Source: a virus. From it: a stretch of 38,611 bases of DNA. Shown here piece by piece: positions 22,558 through 31,796 of this stretch. Where the stretch lies: IMG/VR virus record IMGVR_UViG_3300046822_000520, positions 1 to 38,611 of that record. The stretch is one strand, 5' to 3'. The position numbers and the translations under genes are program-made. Within the stretch, counting starts at the first letter, position 1, and each line of letters opens with the position of its first letter. Below the pieces are notes generated by a model. The model was not told where the DNA came from. It saw only the letters and a program-made list of their open reading frames with translations, and ran no database searches.

Positions 22558-22585
22558 TTGCACTTTCTTTTGTTGATGTTAGATT
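22558..22585 (+). promoter_or_regulatory. Putative sigma70 promoter of the lipoprotein gene
   Basis: TTGCAC (22558-22563), 16-base spacer, TAGATT (22580-22585), 26 bases before the GTG start. It would give independent expression from the lysogen. Confidence 0.45.
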
Positions 22586-22611
22586 GCTGCTATCAACAGG
22601 GAGGGTTTTGC

Positions 22612-23106
22612 GTGATCAAACGTCTTTCAGCCATATCATTCTGTGCTGCATTGCTTTTCGGGTGCGCCACGCCGCCTCAACCAGTTCAGAGAATTCCGTT
22701 TCCTGTCGAGGAATATTCGAGGCTCCCTACAAAAGGGACGGGGGTCGTCGAGGGGCAGGCGTTTTTGAAGACTAATGGTGGTGACGTTAAGTTTGGCGCA
22801 GGATCAGAGGTTACCTTGATCCCCGTTACTACTTACTCAGAGCAATGGTATGACGTTGGCTTCGTTCAGCATAAGCCTATAACAGAGTCAGATCGTAGAC
22901 AGCTTCCATATGTTCGATTCACTCAGGCCGACGGGAATGGCAATTTCAAATTCACTGAGCTACCGGCTGGACAGTATTTTATCAGTGCTGAGGTGATATG
23001 GCAGGCTCCTTCACCTTACGGCGGTACCGCTAAGCAGGGCGGACGAATCGCAAATCGCATAACTGTGAACGAGGGAAAATCGACTCGGACAATGCTTACG
23101 CGCTGA
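22612..23106 (+). CDS. Lipoprotein with beta-sandwich-like domain, probable moron
   Basis: 164 aa from the GTG at 22612, with GGGAGGG 6 bases upstream. Signal peptide IKRLSAISFCAALLFGC with lipobox L-F-G-C and lipidated cysteine 18. The mature part has ADGNGNFKFTELPAGQYFIS, a pattern of carboxypeptidase-regulatory-like (transthyretin-type) beta-sandwich domains. It has its own promoter and terminator and lies between the antirepressor operon and the tape measure gene, so it is probably expressed by the lysogen to alter the envelope. Function unknown; superinfection exclusion is a guess. Confidence 0.75.
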   Translation: MIKRLSAISFCAALLFGCATPPQPVQRIPFPVEEYSRLPTKGTGVVEGQAFLKTNGGDVKFGAGSEVTLIPVTTYSEQWYDVGFVQHKPITESDRRQLPYVRFTQADGNGNFKFTELPAGQYFISAEVIWQAPSPYGGTAKQGGRIANRITVNEGKSTRTMLTR

Positions 23107-23120
23107 CAGCACTCAACATA

Positions 23121-23142
23121 ACCCGCTCCGGCGGGTTTTTTT
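23121..23142 (+). terminator. Intrinsic terminator after the lipoprotein gene
   Basis: ACCCGC-TCCG-GCGGGT (23121-23136) followed by a T run, just upstream of the tape measure gene. Confidence 0.9.
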
Positions 23143-23159
23143 ATGCCCGGAGAAAAGTT

Positions 23160-26063
23160 ATGGCGCAGACGTCCCGCTTAGTCCTGGAGATCGATAGCCG
23201 GGATGCGGAAAAGAAAGCAGCGGATACCCGCGAGGCTTTGGAAGAGCTGGAGGCTCTAGGAGTTCCAACGCAGCGCGCCATGGCCAAAGCAGCGGCAGGC
23301 ATCAACGAAACAGGGAAGAGTGCTGATGGTGCGCGTAAGTCGTATGGTTACTACCGAGATGAGGTTGAGCAACTGCTCGGCAGGCTCGACCCTCTTCGTA
23401 GAAAGCAGCAGGAGCTAGCGAAAAGCCAGGCTGACTTGGCCGCCGCCTTCAAACGAGGCGATATCGGAGAGGCTGGCTACAAGGAGTTTTCGAGCATCAT
23501 CCGTGACCAGTCCACCGCGATTACCGCACAAAGAGCAGCTCTAAAAAGCCTGAGTGGCGATATGGGCAGAACTGGGAACACTGCCAAACAGACCGCCGCT
23601 GCAATGAGAATGTTGCCTGCGCAGTTCAGCGATATTTTCGTCAGCTTGCAGGGCGGTCAAGCACCGCTGACAGTTTTGCTGCAACAAGGCAGTCAAATCA
23701 AAGATTCCTTCGGAGGCATAGGTGCGGCGTCGAAGGCACTGGGCGGATACGTCGCGGGCTTGGTAAATCCATTTTCGGCTGCGGCAGTAGCAGTGGGCGC
23801 ATTGACGCTTGCTTATTACAAGGGCAGCCAAGAGGCAGACGAGTACAACAAGTCCCTAATATTCACCGGTAATGTTGCCGGTACAAGCGCTAAGCAGCTG
23901 GCATCGATGGCGCAAAAGGTTAGCGCAACGGTCGGCACTACCGGTGCTGCTGCCGAGGTGCTGGCAAAGCTTGCGGGCAATGGGCAGATCGCCAGCGGCA
24001 GCTTCGAAGAGATAACCGAAGCTGCGCTGCAGATGGAAAAGGCCACCGGCAGGGCCATTGACGAGACGATTGCCGAGTTCGCAAAAATCGCCAAGGATCC
24101 GGTCGCAGCGGCCAAGGAGCTCAACGCCCAGTACCACTTTCTGACAGCCAGTACTTACGCTCAAATCACGGCTCTCAAGGAGCAAGGCGACACGATTGGT
24201 GCTACGAAGCTGCTTACCGATACCTACGCAAAAACGATTGAGGAGCGCACCGGACAGGTAACGCAAAACCTCGGCTTGATCGAGAGCGCTTGGAACAAAA
24301 TCAAAGAAGCAGCCAGTGGCGCGCTCGACGCCGCGAAAGATATCGGCCGAATTCAGACCCTTGAACAGCAAGCGGAAGTTATTCGACAAAGGTTGCAGAC
24401 AAATCAAGGGCGGGGCGGGCGAGTGGTCGCGCTCGGGATTGAGACACGTGATGTTGCGAAGGATCGTGGCGATCTGGCTTTCCTTGAACTTCAGATTGAT
24501 GCAGAGAAAGAGCGTGCTAAATGGGTCGGAACAGTCAGGAAAGAAAACGACCTCTCTATCACCGCACAAGCATCACTGAGCAGTCAGCTAGCCGCGTCAG
24601 CAAGCAACGCCGAAAAACTCAAGAAGCGACTTGAAGAAATCAATCGTCTTGCCAAGGACGCGAAAGGCGGAACCGGCGGTAAGGTTTACACGGATCTCGA
24701 ACTCCAGCAGCTCCGGGATGCTGCAGTAAAAGAGTTTGCAGATCCAAAGCCTAAGGCTGTTACCGAAGACGCGGGCCAGCGGATGCTCGATGAGGCCCGT
24801 CAGCGCTACGCGGTTCTTCAGCAGCAAAACTCGCTAATCGGCACCCAAACCGACGGAACAAAGTCGCTTGGCACCGAGACCAAAAAGCTGCTAGAGCTGG
24901 AACAGCAAATCGCCGATCTCAAGGATAAGAAAACGCTTACTGCCGCGCAGAAGCAGATCCTGGCCATGGCTGATCTCAACCTGGCGCAGCAGAAGCAGAA
25001 TGCGGCGCTAGAAAAGCAGACGGACCTGCTGAAGACCGCCGCCGAGCAGCGTCAGAAGCTCGCGGCGTTCCAAGAGAACCTGCAAACGCAGCTGAAGACC
25101 GCCCAGACCGGTTTGGACAACGATTTGGCAGGGCTCGGCATGGGCGACCTGCAACGTCAGCGGCTGAAGGAGCAACTAAGTATCCAGCAGTCGTATCAGT
25201 CGCAGCTGGACAGGCTGACCTACGATTACAACAAGAGCGACAAGTCCGACGGCAAGGCAGAGCTGTACAGCCAGCAGACGGAGGCTTTGCGATCTGCTCT
25301 TCAATCACGCTTATCAATGCAGCAGCAATATTACTCGGAGATTGACAAGGCGCAGTCGGATTGGTCGATCGGAGCGAATTCCGCTTTCCAAGCCTACGCA
25401 GATAAAGCTGCCGATGTTGCCGGCCAAAGCCGGGAACTCTTTACCAATGCCTTCGGCGGCATGGAGGATGCGATCGTTCGTTTTGTCCGAACCGGTAAAT
25501 TGTCATTCAAAGAGCTGGCCGACGGAATCATTGAAGATCTCATACGCATTCAAGTGCGCCAGGCCGCCGTAGGGATATTTGGCAGTTTATTTGGCGGGCT
25601 GGCGGGCGGAGCCGCATCGTCGAGCAGTGGGACAATGACTGGATTCAGTGAAACCATTTCCAATACTGGATTCTCGAGTGGCGGCTACACCGGCGACGGT
25701 GGCAAGTTCGAGCCGAAAGGCGTCGTGCACGGTGGCGAGTTCGTTGTCCGCAAGGAAGCGGTAAGCCAGCCGGGCGCGCGCGAGTTCCTCGAGCGCATGA
25801 ACGCGAACACCAAGGGGTACGCGGATGGCGGCTATGTCGGCGCGACCGCCGCAGGATCGACCTCCAATGTTGTACCGATCTCGTCTGGCGCATCGGCTGC
25901 ACCGGTCATCCAGCAGAGCTTCAGCTTCCAAGGTACGCCGGACGACGCCACTGTAAACATGGTCAGGGAGGCCGCGATGCAGGGGGCAAAGGGCGGCTAC
26001 GAGCTGGTCGTGCGCGACCTGAAAATGAACGGAACCATCCGCCAGCTGATCGCACGGCGCTAA
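23160..26063 (+). CDS. Tail tape measure protein
   Basis: 967 aa, CGGAGAA ribosome site. Long helical regions are rich in Gln, Lys and Ala (KSQADLAAAFKRGD, EKQTDLLKTAAEQRQKL). A hydrophobic stretch lies at about residues 195-220 (LGGYVAGLVNPFSAAAVAVG). The C-terminal part has the lambda-type tape measure signature: FTNAFGGMEDAIVRFVRTGK, LSFKELADGIIEDLIRIQVR, then GVVHGGEFVVRKEAVSQPG. It sets tail length and enters the host envelope at ejection. Using about 1.5 angstrom per residue for helical tape measures, the tail would be about 145 nm. Confidence 0.93.
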   Translation: MAQTSRLVLEIDSRDAEKKAADTREALEELEALGVPTQRAMAKAAAGINETGKSADGARKSYGYYRDEVEQLLGRLDPLRRKQQELAKSQADLAAAFKRGDIGEAGYKEFSSIIRDQSTAITAQRAALKSLSGDMGRTGNTAKQTAAAMRMLPAQFSDIFVSLQGGQAPLTVLLQQGSQIKDSFGGIGAASKALGGYVAGLVNPFSAAAVAVGALTLAYYKGSQEADEYNKSLIFTGNVAGTSAKQLASMAQKVSATVGTTGAAAEVLAKLAGNGQIASGSFEEITEAALQMEKATGRAIDETIAEFAKIAKDPVAAAKELNAQYHFLTASTYAQITALKEQGDTIGATKLLTDTYAKTIEERTGQVTQNLGLIESAWNKIKEAASGALDAAKDIGRIQTLEQQAEVIRQRLQTNQGRGGRVVALGIETRDVAKDRGDLAFLELQIDAEKERAKWVGTVRKENDLSITAQASLSSQLAASASNAEKLKKRLEEINRLAKDAKGGTGGKVYTDLELQQLRDAAVKEFADPKPKAVTEDAGQRMLDEARQRYAVLQQQNSLIGTQTDGTKSLGTETKKLLELEQQIADLKDKKTLTAAQKQILAMADLNLAQQKQNAALEKQTDLLKTAAEQRQKLAAFQENLQTQLKTAQTGLDNDLAGLGMGDLQRQRLKEQLSIQQSYQSQLDRLTYDYNKSDKSDGKAELYSQQTEALRSALQSRLSMQQQYYSEIDKAQSDWSIGANSAFQAYADKAADVAGQSRELFTNAFGGMEDAIVRFVRTGKLSFKELADGIIEDLIRIQVRQAAVGIFGSLFGGLAGGAASSSSGTMTGFSETISNTGFSSGGYTGDGGKFEPKGVVHGGEFVVRKEAVSQPGAREFLERMNANTKGYADGGYVGATAAGSTSNVVPISSGASAAPVIQQSFSFQGTPDDATVNMVREAAMQGAKGGYELVVRDLKMNGTIRQLIARR

Positions 26064-26082
26064 GCAATTTAAGGAGTACTGC

Positions 26083-26667
26083 ATGGCTCTCACGTGGCCG
26101 GCTTCGCTGCGCCCGTCAGAAATGACGTGGGGCATCGTCAACAACGGCAGGGCATTTACTTCAACGCTCTCGAACGCTCAGCAGATCGTCGGCTACCCGG
26201 GTGCCTACTGGCAGTGCACCTTGACGTTCGGATTGTTGACCAGAGAGCAGGAGCGACAGCTGTCCTCATTCCTCGGGAAGCTTGACGGAATGATGGGCAC
26301 CTTCAACTTGCCGGCGTTCACGCGCCGGCGCACCAACAGCGTCGGCGCGCTCTCCGTGATCACCGGCAACGCGCAGGCGCGATCGATGGTCATTGGCGGC
26401 GCGCCGGCGAATGCCGCTGTGTTCGCTGAAGGCGACTACATCACCATCGCCGGTGAAATGTTCGAGGTCACTGATCCCGCATCTGCGAACGCACAGGGCA
26501 GGGTGACGGTGTTGCTCAACAAACGCATCCGCAAGACGCTCACGGCAGGCACCGCGGTCGAATACCTCAACCCCTACTCGGAAATGCGCATGACCACCGA
26601 TACGTGGGCGATGTCCATCAAGCCGGTGATCGCGAACGGCAGTTACCAATTCAGGGAGGCGTTCTGA
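26083..26667 (+). CDS. Distal tail / minor tail protein
   Basis: 194 aa, AAGGAG ribosome site. LTWPASLRPSEMTWGIVNNG, YWQCTLTFGLLTREQERQL and MMGTFNLPAFTRRR mark a small tail protein that follows the tape measure in this phage type, in the place of lambda M or a Dit-like hub. Beta-rich throughout (EGDYITIAGEMFEVTD). The stop overlaps the next start (TGATG). Exact hub role inferred from gene order. Confidence 0.7.
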   Translation: MALTWPASLRPSEMTWGIVNNGRAFTSTLSNAQQIVGYPGAYWQCTLTFGLLTREQERQLSSFLGKLDGMMGTFNLPAFTRRRTNSVGALSVITGNAQARSMVIGGAPANAAVFAEGDYITIAGEMFEVTDPASANAQGRVTVLLNKRIRKTLTAGTAVEYLNPYSEMRMTTDTWAMSIKPVIANGSYQFREAF

Positions 26668-27269
26668 TGCCCTCAGCATTTCCGTTCAGCCAGAGCGTCG
26701 TGAACATCATCGCCACTGGCCGCTTCATGCCTGTGTACGCGGTGCAGCTCGATTTCGTCGACGGCATGGTCTTCGCGCACACCGGCACCGGTGACTTGGT
26801 GGTCGACGGGATCACTTATCTGGGTGTGGGCAATTTCGGCCAGGTCAGCCAGTCGCAGGAAAGCGACAACTCTGGATCGCCGATGTCGGTCGAGCTGACC
26901 CTTAGCGGCTTGGATGCCTACATCCTTTCCGAGACCAATGTGCGCGGCTGCCGTGGCCGTATGGCCAAAGTCTTGTTCATCGTGTTCGACGAGGTCGGCA
27001 ACTACGCGGCCGACATTCTGTTTTCCGGTCGAATGGACGCGGCCAAGTTCTCCTTCGCTGGCAACGGTCAAGACGGCAACAGCATCACCGTCCCTGTTAT
27101 TGACCGGATGGCGGAGTGGAGCCGCACCGGCACCGAGCGCTTCACCGACGAAAACCATCGTGCGCGCCACGACGGCGACCGCTTTTTCTACGCGATCGCC
27201 CAGATGTCCGAGTGGCCCATTTATTGGGGCTCGCGAAAGGACGCACCGACATTCACTTATGGAAGCTAG
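26667..27269 (+). CDS. Minor tail protein (tail tip, L-like position)
   Basis: 200 aa, AGGGAGG 7 bases before the ATG. Beta-rich: FMPVYAVQLDFVDGMVFAHT, DLVVDGITYLGVGNFGQV, MSVELTLSGLDAYIL and ADILFSGRMDAAKFSFAG. This resembles DUF2163-like or L-type tail tip proteins that lie before the K-like peptidase. It lacks the C-terminal iron-sulfur cysteines of lambda L. Confidence 0.7.
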   Translation: MPSAFPFSQSVVNIIATGRFMPVYAVQLDFVDGMVFAHTGTGDLVVDGITYLGVGNFGQVSQSQESDNSGSPMSVELTLSGLDAYILSETNVRGCRGRMAKVLFIVFDEVGNYAADILFSGRMDAAKFSFAGNGQDGNSITVPVIDRMAEWSRTGTERFTDENHRARHDGDRFFYAIAQMSEWPIYWGSRKDAPTFTYGS

Positions 27270-27271
27270 CC

Positions 27272-27670
27272 ATGCGCTACCGAGACTGGACAACCCGTCT
27301 GAACGACGTGATCAAGGCCGCCCAAGAGCGGTCTTTTTCATGGGGCGAATTTGACTGCTGCCTGTTTGCGGCTGACTGCACGGCGGCGATTTGCGGCGTC
27401 GATCCGGCAGAGAGCTATCGCGGCAAATACACGACCGAGACTGGTGCCAAGCGGCAGTTGAAGAAGCAACACGGCAGCCTTGAGGCGGCATGGGATGTCC
27501 ATTTTTTCCGGGTGCCGCTGACCTTCATCCAGCGTGGCGACGTTGTGCTGTACGACGCGCCTGGTGGCCGAAGCATGGCCGTGTTCTGGGCTGGGGATTT
27601 TTGGGCAACGACCGATGACGGCGCGGCCCGAGTCGAATGCGCGCCACTGGCCGCTTGGAGGGTTGAATGA
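27272..27670 (+). CDS. Tail-tip NlpC/P60-like protein (K-like, DUF6950 type)
   Basis: 132 aa, start at 27272, two bases after the previous stop. The motif SWGEFDCCLFAADCTAAI places a cysteine at the N-terminus of a helix, as in NlpC/P60 papain-like folds. Later RGDVVLYDAPGGRSMAVFWA gives the usual beta strand, but the expected histidine is replaced (SMAVF rather than xHVGI), so peptidase activity is uncertain. Lambda K is the counterpart. It overlaps the J-like gene by 4 bases. Confidence 0.75.
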   Translation: MRYRDWTTRLNDVIKAAQERSFSWGEFDCCLFAADCTAAICGVDPAESYRGKYTTETGAKRQLKKQHGSLEAAWDVHFFRVPLTFIQRGDVVLYDAPGGRSMAVFWAGDFWATTDDGAARVECAPLAAWRVE

Positions 27671-30600
27671 GCGGCGGCGTCAGAAAACTTGCCTCAGTTG
27701 TAGTTGGCGCGGTTGTTGGGTTTGCACAGGGTGGCCCGTGGGGCGCTGTAGCAGGTGCGGCGCTGGCCTTCTACGCGGCCGAGCAGCAGGAAAAGCTCAA
27801 CACCAAATCGCCGCTGCGTGACAACGAACCTTCGGCGCAGACCGTGCGATCGTCCAAAGCGCCTGTGCGCTTTATTCTTGGGCGAGTATCAACCGGTGGC
27901 GTGCTGGTGTGGGCGCAAGAGCAGGCCGGCGCACAAGGTGAGGGGGAATGGCTCCACCTCGTCTATGTATTGTGCGAGGGCGCGATCGACACGCTGGAAA
28001 ACATCTATCTCGGCGAGGAAGACATCGGCTCGTTCGGCCCGTTGGCCACCTACGAACTTGTGGTGAACCCTACCCAGGTGAATGCGTTTCTGAAAGCCAA
28101 TTGCCCAGATTGGAAGGACAGTCAAATCGGGCGCGGCCTTTCCTATGTGCGCGTTTCGCTTCAGTACAGTGCTGAGAAGTTTCCGTCGGGTATCCCTGAC
28201 ACCCGTTTCGTGGTTCGCGGTCGTAACGATATTTACGACCCGCGCAGCGGTACCGCCGGTTACAGCGCCAATACCGCGCTGCACTTGCTGTGGTTCCTTC
28301 GCAACCGTTGCGGTGTGCCTGATGACGAGATCGTGTTCGAGACGTTCGCCAGTGGTGCCAACGTCTGCGATGAGGCGGTCACCAATGCCGACGGATCTGT
28401 CAGTCAGCGCTATCGAACTGCTTGCGTGATCGGCGCCGACGAACAACGCACCGGCGTCCTGCAGAAGTTGGAAGCCGCGTCTGGCGGACACCTTCTCCGC
28501 GTTGGCGGTCGATGGATGTTTCAGGCCGGTGCTTACTACGGCCCGTACGACTTCGAGATCAACGAGGACATGGTAATCGGCACCGTCACCGGCAGCACCG
28601 AGCCAACCAACGACTCGGCAATCAACACCGTTCGAGGCACATTCATCGACCCGGAACAGTCTTGGACGGAGACGGACTATCCGGAAGTCAGCGTCGCAGA
28701 GTGGATCGTTGAGGACGGCGGGGAAGCAGCGGAAACGCTCACCTATTCGTATGTCACGGATCCTTACCAGGCTCAGCGTCTGGCGAACATGGAGCTGCGC
28801 CGGCGGCGGGCTGGCGGTGCGATAAGCATTCCGATGAACTTCGCTGGCTACAACTGCCGACCTGGTCGTGTGGTGCGCGTTAACCTGCCGTCGCTGAACA
28901 TCCTTGGCGAGTTCATCGTTTCGGATTGGTCTATGGGCGATAGCGAGGGCTGCACCGTTCAGGTCAAACAATATGAAGCCGCGATCTTCGGTGACGCCGT
29001 TGGCCAGCCCTATAACCCGATCGGGTTTATCAACCTGCCATCTGGTGGACTCGGCACTCCGGGTGCGCTGACATGGACGCAGGACACCACTGCCGAAGTG
29101 ATTCAGGGAGTGTTGTCGTGGATTCCGCCCTCCGGAATCGTGAAGGAGTACATCGTTATCGTCCGTCAGGGTGCGACCGCAATTCAGTCGCATAACGTTC
29201 CCGCGACGTCCGCCGAGTGCGCGATCAACGGCCTGCCGTCCGGCAATTACACAATGAGCGTGGCGGCGGTCGGGCCCATGGCCCGATCTGGGGAAGTGAC
29301 GATCACCGTCAGCATCAACGGCCCGCCCATCCCGGAGAGCTGCGTGGTGCAGTCCTCGATCGACAATATTGTGCTGATACCGAGTAACTCACAGAACGGC
29401 CTGAACGGCGGCACCTACGAGTACTTCTTCAGCACCGCGCCAACCGCCACTGCGGCGGACGCGGAGTACTTGGGACAAGGGCTGTCCTTCACCCACACTG
29501 GGCTGGGTTTCTGGACGAATTATTACTACTTCATCCGCTCATCGAACGCCTATGGGAAAAGCGCGTTTCTTTATGTGCCTGCCCAAACATCCAACGATGT
29601 TTCAGCGTACCTCGCCGCGATGGCGGGCAAGATTGGAAAAACGGAGCTTGGTCAGGACATTGTCGATGAGATCGAAAAAATCCCGGGATTGCAGGCGCAG
29701 ATTGATGCACTCGACGGACTGAAGGGGTACGACCCCGGTGCGACCTACGTTGAGTACGACCTGGTCGTTCAGGGTAAGCGAATCTATCAAGCGACCGGCG
29801 CGGTGCCAGCGAACACGCCACCGCCGAATGCGCTCTATTGGCTGGACGTTGGCCAGACCGTTGAGACGGCAAACGGACTTGCCCAGCAGGTCGCTACCAA
29901 TACCGCCGAAATTACGGAGCTGGATGGTGTGGTGTCCGCGCAGGCAACCGCGTTCGAGGCGCTTCGAGCGTCGTCGCGAGACGACGATGTCGAGGGCGGA
30001 ATGGCCGATGCATTGAGGGGATGGACGAGTACCGCGAGCATCGCTCAGGAAGCGAAGGTTCGGGCATCTGCAGACGAGGCATCAGCGCAACGTTTGATAA
30101 CTCTGGACGCCAATCTGGGGGTTAATGCGGCGAATATTACGGAGTTGGAGCGGGTGGTAGTTACCGCGAACTCAGCGACCGCTACTCAAATCAGCCAACT
30201 GAGCGTTACGGTTGGGCAAAACGGTACTGAAATCAAACAGAACGGGGATGCGATACAGCAGCAAGGAGGCGCCATTCAGCAGAACAGCGCCGCCATTCAG
30301 CAGACTGCTACGGCCTACGCGGATACCGCCGGCAAGCTCAGCACCATGTGGTCGGTGAAGATGCAGGTCACTGCGAATGGTCAGTACGTCGCCGCGGGTA
30401 TTGGGCTCGGCATCGAAAACACGGGAGCAGGTCTGCAAAGCCAGTTCTTGGTGAGCGCGGATCGATTCGCGATCGTCAACACCATCGCCGGCGGCGCTAT
30501 TGCGGTTCCATTTGCGGTGCAAGGGGGGCAAGTGTTTATGAACTCGGCGTTCATCATGGATGGAGCCATCACAAACGCCAAGATCGGTAACTACATCAGC

Positions 30601-30768
30601 TCAACTAACTACATCGCCGGGCAGCAAGGCTGGATCCTGAACAAGGACGGAACGCTTGAGATAAACGGCGTCGTTCCTGGCCAAGGTCGACTGGTGATCA
30701 ACTCTCTCAACGTTTCGGTCTACGACGCAAACAATGTGCTGCGCGTTCGACTCGGCTATTTGGGGTGA
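27667..30768 (+). CDS. Host-specificity / tail tip central fibre protein J-like
   Basis: 1033 aa, ATGA overlap with the K-like gene. The N-terminal glycine/alanine segment (SVVVGAVVGFAQGGPWGAVA) resembles lambda I/J-type tail proteins. J-like tip domains run to about residue 460 (SSKAPVRFILGRVSTGGVLV, NTALHLLWFLRNRCGVPDDE, RRRRAGGAISIPMNF). Fibronectin-like repeats (about 470-650) follow, then helical segments with IQQ repeats, and a DUF1983 end (QYVAAGIGLGIEN, SQFLVSADRFAIV). This protein forms the tip spike and binds the host receptor with its C-terminus. It is similar to the small protein at 16873. Confidence 0.92.
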   Translation: MSGGVRKLASVVVGAVVGFAQGGPWGAVAGAALAFYAAEQQEKLNTKSPLRDNEPSAQTVRSSKAPVRFILGRVSTGGVLVWAQEQAGAQGEGEWLHLVYVLCEGAIDTLENIYLGEEDIGSFGPLATYELVVNPTQVNAFLKANCPDWKDSQIGRGLSYVRVSLQYSAEKFPSGIPDTRFVVRGRNDIYDPRSGTAGYSANTALHLLWFLRNRCGVPDDEIVFETFASGANVCDEAVTNADGSVSQRYRTACVIGADEQRTGVLQKLEAASGGHLLRVGGRWMFQAGAYYGPYDFEINEDMVIGTVTGSTEPTNDSAINTVRGTFIDPEQSWTETDYPEVSVAEWIVEDGGEAAETLTYSYVTDPYQAQRLANMELRRRRAGGAISIPMNFAGYNCRPGRVVRVNLPSLNILGEFIVSDWSMGDSEGCTVQVKQYEAAIFGDAVGQPYNPIGFINLPSGGLGTPGALTWTQDTTAEVIQGVLSWIPPSGIVKEYIVIVRQGATAIQSHNVPATSAECAINGLPSGNYTMSVAAVGPMARSGEVTITVSINGPPIPESCVVQSSIDNIVLIPSNSQNGLNGGTYEYFFSTAPTATAADAEYLGQGLSFTHTGLGFWTNYYYFIRSSNAYGKSAFLYVPAQTSNDVSAYLAAMAGKIGKTELGQDIVDEIEKIPGLQAQIDALDGLKGYDPGATYVEYDLVVQGKRIYQATGAVPANTPPPNALYWLDVGQTVETANGLAQQVATNTAEITELDGVVSAQATAFEALRASSRDDDVEGGMADALRGWTSTASIAQEAKVRASADEASAQRLITLDANLGVNAANITELERVVVTANSATATQISQLSVTVGQNGTEIKQNGDAIQQQGGAIQQNSAAIQQTATAYADTAGKLSTMWSVKMQVTANGQYVAAGIGLGIENTGAGLQSQFLVSADRFAIVNTIAGGAIAVPFAVQGGQVFMNSAFIMDGAITNAKIGNYISSTNYIAGQQGWILNKDGTLEINGVVPGQGRLVINSLNVSVYDANNVLRVRLGYLG

Positions 30769-30771
30769 AAA

Positions 30772-31095
30772 ATGGCTTACGGCATGCGGATCTGGGGCGG
30801 CGACGGCGCGCTTCAGGTCGACGAAAACTCTTTCACAATCCGCGCCGCACTTTCGACATTGGTGACATTTGCAGTAGGTGCGCCGAAGGGGAGTCAGGAT
30901 TTTGCAGTACCTAACGTCGGCCCCGGCAATGGAACGGCCTTTGTAATACCCAACGGCGCTTATGGCAGCGACCAGATGCAGTTCGAGACCGAAATGCTCA
31001 ATGGTGTCGTGCGCGTTTATAACCACACCCGAACGTTTGCTGCTAGCAACACCTCATGGGGAACGATGAGGCTGATTGTGATGAGGTGGAGCTGA
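30772..31095 (+). CDS. Small tail-tip-associated protein
   Basis: 107 aa, 3 bases after J. It begins MAYGMRIWGGDGALQVDENS, a motif that recurs inside the next protein (QYGMRLWDGAGKLLFDSG). Beta-rich and lacking cysteine. Coupled to the next gene by TGATG. Probably a small fibre-attachment or receptor-binding accessory protein; role inferred from position. Confidence 0.65.
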   Translation: MAYGMRIWGGDGALQVDENSFTIRAALSTLVTFAVGAPKGSQDFAVPNVGPGNGTAFVIPNGAYGSDQMQFETEMLNGVVRVYNHTRTFAASNTSWGTMRLIVMRWS

Positions 31096-31775
31096 TGACG
31101 TATGGAGTTCAGTTCACCAACAACAGCAATGTCGTCATCCTCGACTCTGAATTTTCCCGGCTGATGGTTATCTCGTCTGGCCGCTTTGCCCCTACAGAGG
31201 AGAGTGGTCTGGGATCGACGACATATTTCGCGCGGCCGGTTACGTCTCAGGAGCCTCCGCTCGTGTTTGTTCGCCCTGACACAGTGAATGCAGTTGCGGG
31301 ACTGTGTCAGATGCGACTCATCGGGTCGGCAGGCAATTGGACGGGGTTCTATGTCAGGGCCTACAACGTAAAAACAGCGCAACCCAATGGTAGGTATTTT
31401 GTGGCCGCGTTCGCGGCGCAAGCGGTTGCGCAGTACGGGATGCGTCTGTGGGACGGTGCTGGTAAGTTGCTTTTCGATTCGGGTACTCCAAACGCAAGCT
31501 TCACCAGATCTTTTCAAAGCTGGACGTACGTCACCTATGACACCGACGATCAGGGCCTAACCCGGATCTTCTACTCGGTTCCTTTCGATTTTCCACAAAA
31601 CGAATTCATGCTGCTGAACAGCTTTGGCATGCCGATGACTTCGGGCAGCGGGATTCCGAGAAGCCTGGCCTGCTGGTGGGACTTCCCCAACGCCAAGCTC
31701 TACGCCATTACTGTCGCAGCTTCCAATCCAACCGCTTTTTTCCTGCCGGCAATGTTTGCCAAACAAGCCGCTTAG
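31095..31775 (+). CDS. Tail-tip-associated protein with repeated YGMR module
   Basis: 226 aa. The N-terminal half (MTYGVQFTNNSNVVILDSEF) and the second half (QAVAQYGMRLWDGAGKLLFD) each begin with an aromatic-glycine strand motif, so it looks like two copies of the module seen once in the preceding gene. Beta-rich, rather hydrophobic and with few charges, as expected of a fibre-tip protein. No enzyme motif visible. Likely part of the adsorption apparatus. Confidence 0.65.
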   Translation: MTYGVQFTNNSNVVILDSEFSRLMVISSGRFAPTEESGLGSTTYFARPVTSQEPPLVFVRPDTVNAVAGLCQMRLIGSAGNWTGFYVRAYNVKTAQPNGRYFVAAFAAQAVAQYGMRLWDGAGKLLFDSGTPNASFTRSFQSWTYVTYDTDDQGLTRIFYSVPFDFPQNEFMLLNSFGMPMTSGSGIPRSLACWWDFPNAKLYAITVAASNPTAFFLPAMFAKQAA

Positions 31776-31796
31776 CCTCTTTTAAAGGATGTCGCC

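Noticed and set aside
22428-22775. 115-codon ORF through repeat unit B and the lipoprotein start
   Set aside because: It crosses a 5-base-periodic array, a terminator and a promoter, and its sequence has no protein-like pattern.
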